Below are positions 1-5,332 of a stretch of 5,461 bases of DNA, piece by piece. Within the stretch, counting starts at the first letter, position 1; every line of letters starts with the position of its first letter. This stretch comes from DAOTUL01 sp034437435 (lineage in GTDB: Bacteria; Chloroflexota; Anaerolineae; Aggregatilineales; Phototrophicaceae): contig CAYQJO010000285.1 of the NCBI GenBank assembly GCA_964417785.1, positions 1 to 5,461 on the forward strand, written 5' to 3'. The notes under the pieces were generated by a model. It was given only the letters and a program-made list of their open reading frames with translations. It did no database searches and had not been told where the DNA came from. The position numbers were made by a program, and so were the translations under genes.

Positions 1-1559
1 CGACCGAAGAAGTCGTCGCTGAAGCTACCGCTGAGCCGACTGAAGAAATGGTCGCTACTGAAGAAGTTGAGACCAATACCATCGTCGATGTGGCTGTCGC
101 TGCTGGTGACTTTGAGACCCTCGTGACCGCTGTCGAGGCTGCTGGTTTGGCAGAGACCCTGAGCGGTGAAGGTCCGTTCACCGTGTTTGCGCCGGTGGAT
201 GAAGCATTCGAGGCACTACCAGAAGGCACACTGGACGCACTGTTGAGCAGCCCGATTTCGATCCAGGCCGTTCTCTCCTATCACGTTATCAGCGGTGTTT
301 ACACCGCCGAAGACCTGACAGCGCTGGATGGTGAGACGGTCCAGACGCTCTTCCCCGATGATCCGGGGCTGACCTTCACCGTTGAAGACGGCACCGTCTT
401 CGTTAACGGTGTGGAAGTCATCCAGGCCGATGTGGAAGCCGATAACGGTGTGATCCATGTGATCAACGGCGTGCTTCTGCCGGAAATGGCGGCTGGCTTC
501 GCTGAGCAGACCGCAACCGAAGAAGCCGAGATGATGGCAACTGAAGAAGCCGAAGTCATGGCAACACCTGAACCGATGGATATGGCCGGTACGATCACCA
601 GCGCCTGCATGGTGGCCGACCAGGGCGGTATCGATGACGGTACCTTCAACCAGTTGGCGTTCAACGGCCTCACACGGGCTGCCGAGGACTTCGGCCTGGA
701 AACCCGCGTACTCGAATCCAACACGCCCAGCGACTTTGAACCCAACATCAATAGCTGCATCGACGAAGGCTTCGGCGCGGTCGTCACCGTCGGCTTCCTC
801 ATGACCGACACCACCCTGGCTTCCGCCCAGGCCAACCCAGATGTCTACTTCATCGCCGTTGACCAGGAATTCGAGAACGCCCCCGACAACCTCGTCGGCC
901 TCCAGTTCCGTGAGGACCAATCTGGCTTCCTCGTCGGCGTCATGGCTGCCATGATGACCGAGACTGACACTATCGCGGGCGTTTACGGCATCTCCGTTCC
1001 TGCCGTCGTCAAGTTCCGCAACGGCTTTGAGCAGGGAGCCAAATACATCAATCCCGACATCACCACTCTCGGCGTCTATGGCGAGAGCTTCATTGACGCT
1101 GCCTGGGGTGCCGAAACCGCCGAAGCTCTGATCGGACAGGGTGCCGACGTCATATTCGGTGCTGGTGGCGCTACTGGCTCTGGTGGCATCATCTACGCTG
1201 CCGGTGAAGGCTATCTGGTCATCGGTGTGGACCAGGATGAATACTTCACCTCCTTCGGTGGCGGTGAGACACCCGGTGCCGAGAACATCATCACCAGCGC
1301 TACCAAAGCCGTCGACGTCGGTGTCTATGACATGCTCGACGCGCTGTCTGACGGCAACGTGATGTGGCCCGGTGGCAGTGTCTACGTGCTGGACGCCACC
1401 AACGACGGCGTTGGCTATGCACCATCGCATGACGCCGACGTACCCGAAGACGTCATCGCACAGGTCGATGAGGTCTTCGAGATGCTCAAGTCCGGTGAAC
1501 TCTCCACCGGCGTCGATCCCACCAGCGGGGAACTGCTGGATGAGGATGAGATGGAATAA
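1..1559 (+). CDS. FAS1 (fasciclin) - BMP/PnrA-type substrate-binding fusion protein, 5' end cut by window edge
   Basis: The reading frame is open from the left edge (first full codon at 3) to TAA at 1557-1559, so the N-terminus, with any signal peptide or lipobox, lies outside. Counting from Met at 48, residues about 10-145 form a FAS1 domain: H1-like TVFAPVDEAF (45-54), YHVISG (78-83) and H2-like GVIHVINGVLLP (134-145). An acidic repetitive linker (about 146-180) follows. Residues about 181-490 form a BMP/PnrA (Med) periplasmic-binding domain with DQGGIDDGTFN (191-201), VKFRNGFEQG (321-330), GADVIFGAGG and GVDQD. This family usually binds purine nucleosides or similar ligands for ABC transporters, or acts as a sensor; FAS1 domains usually mediate adhesion or ligand contact outside the cell. 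Joining them suggests a surface-exposed binding protein, which is inference. The only cysteines seen are C187 and C237. The downstream gene is a paralog of the C-terminal domain. The domain calls are secure; the ligand is unknown. Confidence 0.93.
   Translation, partial: TEEVVAEATAEPTEEMVATEEVETNTIVDVAVAAGDFETLVTAVEAAGLAETLSGEGPFTVFAPVDEAFEALPEGTLDALLSSPISIQAVLSYHVISGVYTAEDLTALDGETVQTLFPDDPGLTFTVEDGTVFVNGVEVIQADVEADNGVIHVINGVLLPEMAAGFAEQTATEEAEMMATEEAEVMATPEPMDMAGTITSACMVADQGGIDDGTFNQLAFNGLTRAAEDFGLETRVLESNTPSDFEPNINSCIDEGFGAVVTVGFLMTDTTLASAQANPDVYFIAVDQEFENAPDNLVGLQFREDQSGFLVGVMAAMMTETDTIAGVYGISVPAVVKFRNGFEQGAKYINPDITTLGVYGESFIDAAWGAETAEALIGQGADVIFGAGGATGSGGIIYAAGEGYLVIGVDQDEYFTSFGGGETPGAENIITSATKAVDVGVYDMLDALSDGNVMWPGGSVYVLDATNDGVGYAPSHDADVPEDVIAQVDEVFEMLKSGELSTGVDPTSGELLDEDEME
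513..560 (+). repeat. Two tandem 24-bp linker repeats between FAS1 and BMP domains
   Basis: Two adjacent 24-nt units (513-536 and 537-560) encode ATEEAEMM and ATEEAEVM. They differ at only a few bases. Similar Thr-Glu-Glu/Val-Ala text occurs upstream of the FAS1 domain (about 3-71), so the domain is flanked on both sides by related low-complexity linkers. The repeats are in frame and form a flexible acidic spacer. Confidence 0.8.
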
Positions 1560-1573
1560 TCGGTAGCTACCGA
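1560..1573. repeat. 14-bp perfect palindrome directly after the fusion gene stop codon
   Basis: TCGGTAGCTACCGA is its own reverse complement and starts at the base after the TAA stop. Having no spacer, it would make only a short hairpin in RNA, so a DNA site for a dimeric protein is as likely as an RNA element. It lies about 20 bp ahead of the intrinsic terminator. The function is unknown and chance is possible. Confidence 0.5.
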
Positions 1574-1592
1574 GGAAAGTTAGCTCTTTCTG

Positions 1593-1621
1593 AAAATGGG
1601 GCCAGAAATGGCCCCATTTTT
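1593..1621 (+). terminator. Rho-independent terminator with GAAA tetraloop
   Basis: A perfect 12-bp stem (1593-1604 with 1609-1620) encloses a GAAA loop (1605-1608), a stable GNRA-type tetraloop. The GC-rich core GGGGCC/GGCCCC is followed by a T run (1617-1621). The matching A run on the 5' side means the element could also work on the other strand. It sits 33 bp after the fusion gene stop, so it should end that transcript and separate it from the downstream BMP gene. Confidence 0.9.
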
Positions 1622-1644
1622 ACCCCTTGCCTATTTTTATCCTC

Positions 1645-1650
1645 TATACT
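1645..1650 (+). promoter_or_regulatory. Candidate -10 element of the second BMP gene
   Basis: TATACT lies just after the upstream terminator and 33 bp before the start codon, where a promoter is expected if the gene is transcribed alone. It matches the TATAAT consensus at five of six positions. No good -35 box exists at 16-18 bp: the nearest, TTGCCT at 1627-1632, is only 12 bp upstream. The call is therefore weak. Confidence 0.35.
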
Positions 1651-1670
1651 CAATACAACATTTCGACTTT

Positions 1671-1677
1671 GAGGAGG
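1671..1677 (+). promoter_or_regulatory. Shine-Dalgarno sequence of the second BMP gene
   Basis: GAGGAGG lies six bases before ATG at 1684. It fixes that codon as the start instead of the in-frame ATG at 1627, which lies close to the terminator and would place non-signal residues before the Met-Arg-Lys signal peptide. Confidence 0.85.
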
Positions 1678-1683
1678 CTATCC

Positions 1684-2742
1684 ATGAGAAAGCTATTGAT
1701 TGGATTGCTGGTGCTGCTTGTTGCGAGTATCGCATCAGCCCAGGATACACCCGAGTCCGTCTGTCTGATCACCGACATCGGTCGGGTTAACGACGGGACA
1801 TTCAACGAATTCGCTTATGACGGCATGATCCGGGCGGTTGAGGAATTCAATCTGGATTCCAGCTTCATTGAAACCCAGTTCCCAACAGATTATGCCAATA
1901 ACATCGCAATCTGTCTGGACGAGGGTTTTGACATCATCATCACCGTCGGCTTTGCCCTGGCAGACGCCACTTATGAAGCGGCTGAGGACAACCCGGACGT
2001 TTACTTCATCGGCGTGGACCAGGATCACACCGAACGGGAGCCGCTGCCCAACATCGCAGGATTGCAATTCCGTGAAGATCAGGCGGGCTTCCTGGCCGGT
2101 GCCATGGCCGCCATGATGACCGAGACCGGAATCGTCGCCGGGGTTTACGGTGATGACATCCCGCCAGTGGTCAAGTTCCGCAACGGCTTCGAGCAAGGTG
2201 CGCGGTATATTGACCCGGAAATCCAGACCCTGGGCGTCTATATCCCCGATTTCCAGGCCCCGGCTGAGGGTGCTGACGCCGCCGAACGCTTCATCGCCGA
2301 AGGTGCAGATGTGATCTTCGGCGCAGGCGGTCCGACGGGAACGGGCGGGATCATCTTTGCCGCTGCCGAGGGTGTGCTGGTCATCGGTGTGGACCAGGAC
2401 CAGTATTACACTGACTTCGGCGAAGGCGACTCACCCGGTGCCGAAAACCTGATCACCAGCGCCATCAAGCGCGTCGATAACGGCGTCTATGACCTGATTT
2501 CGTTTGCGTTAACGGGCGAGGGCTTCCCGGAGGACAGCAATTACGTGGTCGATGCAGCCGGTGATGGCATTGACTTTGCGCCGCCGAATGAGTCCGATGT
2601 ACCGGAAGATGTGACCGAGCGCATGAACAAGATTCTGGACGAACTACGCAGCGGCGAGATTGAAACCGGTGTCGATCCCCTCACCGGCCAGCTTCTCGGT
2701 GAGGACAGCGCCGAATCAGAACCGGCTTCCGAAAGCAAGTAG
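1684..2742 (+). CDS. BMP family (PnrA/Med-like) substrate-binding protein
   Basis: A 352-residue protein starting at the ATG with the GAGGAGG ribosome site. Residues 1-19 are a classical Sec signal peptide: MRK, then a Leu/Val-rich core, ending ASIASA before Gln20. No lipobox cysteine is seen, so the mature protein would be secreted and not lipid-anchored. The rest is a single BMP domain (about 24-330): DIGRVNDGTFN (31-41), DVYFIGVDQD (105-114), VKFRNGFEQG (163-172), GADVIFGAGG (207-216) and VIGVDQDQY (233-241), with a Ser/Glu-rich tail. Family members bind purine nucleosides or related small molecules for ABC import. Here no permease or ATPase lies beside it. It aligns end to end with the C-terminal domain of the preceding gene, including the only two cysteines (C27, C77). 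It is therefore a tandem paralog lacking FAS1. The ligand cannot be assigned. Confidence 0.95.
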   Translation: MRKLLIGLLVLLVASIASAQDTPESVCLITDIGRVNDGTFNEFAYDGMIRAVEEFNLDSSFIETQFPTDYANNIAICLDEGFDIIITVGFALADATYEAAEDNPDVYFIGVDQDHTEREPLPNIAGLQFREDQAGFLAGAMAAMMTETGIVAGVYGDDIPPVVKFRNGFEQGARYIDPEIQTLGVYIPDFQAPAEGADAAERFIAEGADVIFGAGGPTGTGGIIFAAAEGVLVIGVDQDQYYTDFGEGDSPGAENLITSAIKRVDNGVYDLISFALTGEGFPEDSNYVVDAAGDGIDFAPPNESDVPEDVTERMNKILDELRSGEIETGVDPLTGQLLGEDSAESEPASESK

Positions 2743-2743
2743 T

Positions 2744-2773
2744 AAACAAACCGGGGAACGCAAAGTTCCCCGG
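2744..2773 (-). terminator. Intrinsic terminator of rny between converging genes
   Basis: A perfect 9-bp stem (2751-2759 with 2765-2773, CCGGGGAAC/GTTCCCCGG) has a 5-nt loop (2760-2764). On the - strand it is followed by TTTGTTT (complement of 2744-2750), as expected for termination of rny, whose stop is at 2783. On the + strand no T run follows, so it is a weaker candidate for ending the BMP gene, whose stop is at 2742. Confidence 0.75.
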
Positions 2774-2782
2774 AAGCGATAA

Positions 2783-4327
2783 TTACTTCGCGTATTCGAC
2801 CGCCCGTGTCTCACGGATGACATGGACTTTGATCTGTCCCGGATACTGCATCGTCTCCTCGATCTGGCGGGCGATGTCACGAGAAAGCCGCAGCGCAGAG
2901 AGATCGTCCACCTGTTCAGGCCGGACAATGATGCGGACCTCACGCCCGGCCTGAAGCGCATAACTCTGCTCCACACCGTCAAAGCTGGTGGCGATTTCTT
3001 CCAGTGTTTTGACACGCTTGATGTAGGATTCCAGGCTCTCGCGGCGTGCCCCCGGACGTGCGCCAGAGATGGCGTCAGCCGCTTCCACGATATACGCCTC
3101 AATACAATCCTGCTCGATCTCGTGATGGTGTGCGGCAACCGCGTTTAGAATCTTCTTGTTCTTAATACCATAACGCTTCAAAAATTCGGAACCGATCACC
3201 GCATGAGTCCCTTCGATCTCATGGTCGATGGCCTTGCCGATGTCGTGCAGCAGACCACCGGCTTTGGCAGCGTCCACATCGGCTCCCAGTTCTGCCGCGA
3301 TCATACCAGCCAGATGGGCTGTCTCAATGGCATGTGCATGCTGGTTCTGGCCGTAGCTGGTCCGGAAGCGCAGCATACCCAGCAGCGTGATAATCTCCGG
3401 ATGCAGGCCATGAACCCCGGTCTCATAGCAGGCCCGCTCGCCTTCTTCGCGGATGGTCTTTTCAACCTCCGTCCGTGAGTCCTCGACCAGCTTTTCGATG
3501 CGAGCCGGATGGATGCGCCCGTCGGTCACCAGCTTCTCCATCGACTTTTTCGCCACCTCACGCCGAACCGGATCAAAACTGCTGATGGTCACGGCTTCCG
3601 GCGTATCGTCCACAACCACATCGACGCCGGTCGCCAACTCGAAGGCACGGATGTTGCGCCCGTTGCGTCCGATGATCCGGCCTTTCATCTCGTCGCTGGG
3701 CAACGCTACCACACTTACGGCGATTTCGCTCACATGCTCGGAGGCCAACCGCTGAACCGCCAGCGCGATGATGTCGCGGGCGCGACGTTCAGCTTCTTCG
3801 CGGGCTTCCGCCTCAACCTGACGGATAATGCGGGCGATGTCGTTACGCGCCTCGTTTTCGGCGGCCTGCAGCAGCACTTCGCGGGCCTCATCGACCGTCA
3901 TCTGGCCGATGCGTTCCAGTTCCTGTAAGCGCACCTCCTCCATCTTCTTGACCTCGTTCTCTTTGCGGTCAAGGGTGCTCTGGCGCTTGTTCTGGTTCTG
4001 TTCACGTTTTTCCAGGCGCTCGAAACGGTTATCCAGGTCTTCGCGACGCCGCTGCAAACGTTCCTCTTCCTTGTCAAGATCACGGCGGCGGCGGTTGATC
4101 GTTTCGTCCGTCTCCCGTTCAAGGTTCTTGATTTTCTCCTCGCTCTCGCGGATGGTGTTGGCCGCCTCCGTCCGGGCCTGAGTGACGATTTCCTGAGCCT
4201 CGTTTTCGGCCAGGGAGACGTGGCCTGTAGCTTTCTTGATCTGATCAGACCGGTAGTAAGCAATCCCGGCTGCTGCCCCCACCACAAGAGCAACAATGGC
4301 AACAATGGCAACAATGATTATATCCAT
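2783..4327 (-). CDS. rny: Ribonuclease Y (membrane-anchored endoribonuclease)
   Basis: At 514 residues this is the usual RNase Y length. The domain order is complete. There is an N-terminal membrane helix (about 2-24, rich in Ile/Val/Ala). A long charged coiled coil follows (about 30-190, many Glu/Arg). A KH RNA-binding domain carries the GXXG loop in IIGRNGRN (218-225). The HD metal-dependent phosphodiesterase domain has LLHDIGKAID (359-368, His361-Asp362), further His at 330, 332 and 400-402, and AADAISGARPG (416-426). The family starts mRNA decay by endonucleolytic cleavage at the inner membrane. The ATG at 4327 is supported by the membrane helix following at once and by an in-frame TGA at 4336-4334 just upstream. 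It lies 44 bp after recX, probably on the same transcript. Its ribosome site is unusually far away, across a hairpin. No key residue appears to be missing. Confidence 0.97.
   Translation of the reverse strand: MDIIIVAIVAIVALVVGAAAGIAYYRSDQIKKATGHVSLAENEAQEIVTQARTEAANTIRESEEKIKNLERETDETINRRRRDLDKEEERLQRRREDLDNRFERLEKREQNQNKRQSTLDRKENEVKKMEEVRLQELERIGQMTVDEAREVLLQAAENEARNDIARIIRQVEAEAREEAERRARDIIALAVQRLASEHVSEIAVSVVALPSDEMKGRIIGRNGRNIRAFELATGVDVVVDDTPEAVTISSFDPVRREVAKKSMEKLVTDGRIHPARIEKLVEDSRTEVEKTIREEGERACYETGVHGLHPEIITLLGMLRFRTSYGQNQHAHAIETAHLAGMIAAELGADVDAAKAGGLLHDIGKAIDHEIEGTHAVIGSEFLKRYGIKNKKILNAVAAHHHEIEQDCIEAYIVEAADAISGARPGARRESLESYIKRVKTLEEIATSFDGVEQSYALQAGREVRIIVRPEQVDDLSALRLSRDIARQIEETMQYPGQIKVHVIRETRAVEYAK
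4290..4316. repeat. Perfect 3 x 9-bp tandem repeat inside the RNase Y membrane helix
   Basis: GCAACAATG is repeated three times without mismatch. On the rny strand it encodes Ile-Val-Ala three times (residues 5-13). Loss or gain of a unit would keep the frame and change the helix by three residues, so length polymorphism is possible. Confidence 0.85.
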
Positions 4328-4337
4328 ACTCCATCAT

Positions 4338-4363
4338 GATAGCGGAAACCGCTATCCTCCTTT
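4338..4363 (-). promoter_or_regulatory. rny leader: strong Shine-Dalgarno plus 8-bp hairpin before the start codon
   Basis: On the - strand AAAGGAGG (4363-4356) is followed at once by a perfect 8-bp stem (4356-4349 with 4345-4338, loop of three). The rny ATG is at 4327, so the linear spacing is 28 nt, far more than usual. If the hairpin forms, the effective spacing falls to about 10 nt. The last G of the Shine-Dalgarno is part of the closing base pair. The recX stop codon (4374-4372) lies just upstream, so ribosomes ending recX would cover this element. No T run follows the stem, so it is not an intrinsic terminator. Confidence 0.6.
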
Positions 4364-4371
4364 CTTGGGTT

Positions 4372-5013
4372 TCACTCGACACCAAAAAAACCTTCATCGT
4401 CGAGTTGGGTAATCAAACAGGTGATTGTATCGCGTATGGTCCCATAATCGAACCCACGACGTTGCAAGAATGCACTAAGTTTCGTGCGAAAAGCCTGCCG
4501 GTCATAACCGCGCAGACGCCGTGCCTGATTAGAGGCCGCCTGGTAGGCCACCTGGTCCACATCAACATCCACCAGCACCGACTCGATGATCGAATCAGCC
4601 ACACCTTTCTGACGCAGTTCATAACGCAGCGCACGCGGGCCACGCGGCTTGAACGTGCTGCGATTCTCCAACCAGTAACGGGCAAACGCTGTGTCATCGA
4701 GATATTGCAGTGTGTGGAGTCGCGCTATAGCTGCTTCGATTGCGTTTTCACTGAAACCTTTACCGACCAGATTGTGGCGAACTTCGTGTTCGCTGCGCGG
4801 TCGATAGGCGAGGAATCGAGCGGCTTTATCGACCGCACGGTTGACCGAATCGGTCTCACGCAGTGCGTCGATCTCCGCCAGAGAGAGTTCTTGCCCTTTG
4901 TGCAGGTGAGCAGCCTCAAGCAGAGACAAACCGAAAGCATACTCACCGTCCAGGTAGACGTTGACCCGTTCTTTATCGCGCTTCTGGATTTCTAAGGTGG
5001 TGATGGTTGCCAT
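4372..5013 (-). CDS. recX: Regulatory protein RecX (RecA modulator)
   Basis: A 213-residue protein made of RecX-type three-helix repeats. RecX proteins bind RecA filaments and limit or modulate recombination and SOS activity in the cytoplasm. The N-terminal part, with VNVYLDGEYAFGLS (17-30), is typical of longer RecX forms. The first repeat holds FLAYRPRSEHEVRHNLVGKGF (67-87), shown here by its key residues Arg71, Ser74, Glu75 and Gly86. The second holds LDDTAFARYW (105-114) and PRGPRALRYELRQKG (123-137). The third holds FLQRRGFDY (182-190). Two adjacent ATGs (5016 and 5013) are possible starts. The one at 5013 is chosen because AGGCGG lies four bases before it, against one base for 5016; a TTG at 5034 is less likely. 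It is the first gene of a probable recX-rny operon. recA is not adjacent. Confidence 0.93.
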   Translation of the reverse strand: MATITTLEIQKRDKERVNVYLDGEYAFGLSLLEAAHLHKGQELSLAEIDALRETDSVNRAVDKAARFLAYRPRSEHEVRHNLVGKGFSENAIEAAIARLHTLQYLDDTAFARYWLENRSTFKPRGPRALRYELRQKGVADSIIESVLVDVDVDQVAYQAASNQARRLRGYDRQAFRTKLSAFLQRRGFDYGTIRDTITCLITQLDDEGFFGVE

Positions 5014-5017
5014 CATA

Positions 5018-5023
5018 CCGCCT
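5018..5023 (-). promoter_or_regulatory. Weak Shine-Dalgarno of recX
   Basis: AGGCGG on the - strand lies four bases before ATG 5013 and one base before ATG 5016. It favours 5013, but the match to the consensus is imperfect and the 5016 start would add only one residue. Confidence 0.45.
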
Positions 5024-5065
5024 GAAAAATGCAAAAAACCGTCATCTACCAGTCGATCACGGCTA

Positions 5066-5097
5066 AAGCATTTTGTATATCATTGTGCCAAATGCTT
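5066..5097. repeat. 8-bp inverted repeat upstream of recX, candidate operator
   Basis: AAGCATTT (5066-5073) and AAATGCTT (5090-5097) are exact reverse complements separated by 16 bp. The recX-strand TTGGCA (-35-like) overlaps the distal arm. A further AAATGC copy lies at 5027-5032 in the recX leader. The layout suggests a regulator site. I cannot name the protein, and it does not match the GAAC-N4-GTTC LexA box of Gram-positive bacteria. Confidence 0.45.
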
Positions 5098-5257
5098 ACA
5101 TATCAAACACCCACAACAAGGATGCCCGCTTATGCGCTGTTTTTGTTTCAACCACCATAGCCAGATATTGGCTCGGCACAATCAAGTCATCTGCTCGAAG
5201 CAGTCAGGTTTCAACCGTGTTAGATAGATGATGTTTACATAACAATACAACAAGCTG

Positions 5258-5284
5258 TTAACACTGTATCCAAAAATAGATAAT
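5258..5284 (+). promoter_or_regulatory. Candidate promoter of the SDR-like gene (distal)
   Basis: TTAACA (5258-5263) and GATAAT (5279-5284) each match the -35 and -10 consensus at five of six positions, but the spacing of 15 bp is short. It would give a leader of roughly 40 nt. The -35 box overlaps the palindrome TGTTAACA, which could be an operator. Confidence 0.35.
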
Positions 5285-5296
5285 TAATCAACCCCC

Positions 5297-5325
5297 CTGG
5301 CGAAATTTGTGCGGCCAGCTACAAT
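5297..5325 (+). promoter_or_regulatory. Candidate promoter of the SDR-like gene (proximal, leaderless)
   Basis: TACAAT (5320-5325) is a good -10 match. CTGGCG (5297-5302), 17 bp upstream, is a weak -35. Transcription would begin at about 5333, which is the A of the start codon. This would explain why no Shine-Dalgarno sequence is seen before that ATG. It competes with the distal candidate. Confidence 0.4.
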
Positions 5326-5332
5326 CGACGGT

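Larger units (their letters stand above)
5014..5332. other. Divergent intergenic region between recX and the SDR-like gene
   Basis: This stretch of about 320 bp separates genes reading outward in both directions, so it should hold both promoters. I find no convincing coding frame or RNA gene. It becomes AT-rich at about 5205-5290. It contains an 8-bp inverted repeat (5066-5097), AGCCA-N5-TGGCT (5159-5173), CTGCT-CGA-AGCAG (5191-5203), TGTT-N5-AACA (5232-5244) and the palindrome TGTTAACA (5256-5263). On the recX strand TTGGCA (5091-5086) resembles a -35 box, but no good -10 follows at normal spacing. Confidence 0.6.

Noticed and set aside
216..1430. Long open frame of 404 codons on the - strand opposite the fusion gene
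   Set aside because: It is fully antisense to the well-supported FAS1-BMP gene, has no recognisable domain, and its composition (His/Val/Asp-rich) is what codon bias on the other strand produces.
1627..1683. Upstream in-frame ATG as start of the second BMP gene
   Set aside because: It falls just after the terminator hairpin and would bury the signal peptide behind 19 residues, whereas ATG 1684 has a near-perfect Shine-Dalgarno.
2751..2773. Hairpin as a strong bidirectional terminator
   Set aside because: Only the - strand side is followed by a T-rich tract; on the + strand the following bases are not T-rich.
3898..4314. Open frames on both strands inside rny
   Set aside because: They are Arg/Ser-rich translations of the coiled-coil region in other frames, with no domain and no independent ribosome site.
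4336..4995. 219-codon + strand frame opposite recX
   Set aside because: It lies antisense to recX, which shows clear family motifs; no homology or start signal supports this frame.
4961..5227. 88-codon + strand frame with several cysteines, running from recX into the intergenic region
   Set aside because: It begins antisense to recX, shows no ribosome site, and its Cys/His content follows no regular metal-binding spacing.
5041..5332. tRNA, small RNA or riboswitch in the intergenic region
   Set aside because: The inverted repeats are short and scattered; no cloverleaf, conserved aptamer core or terminator-like stem with a T run was found.
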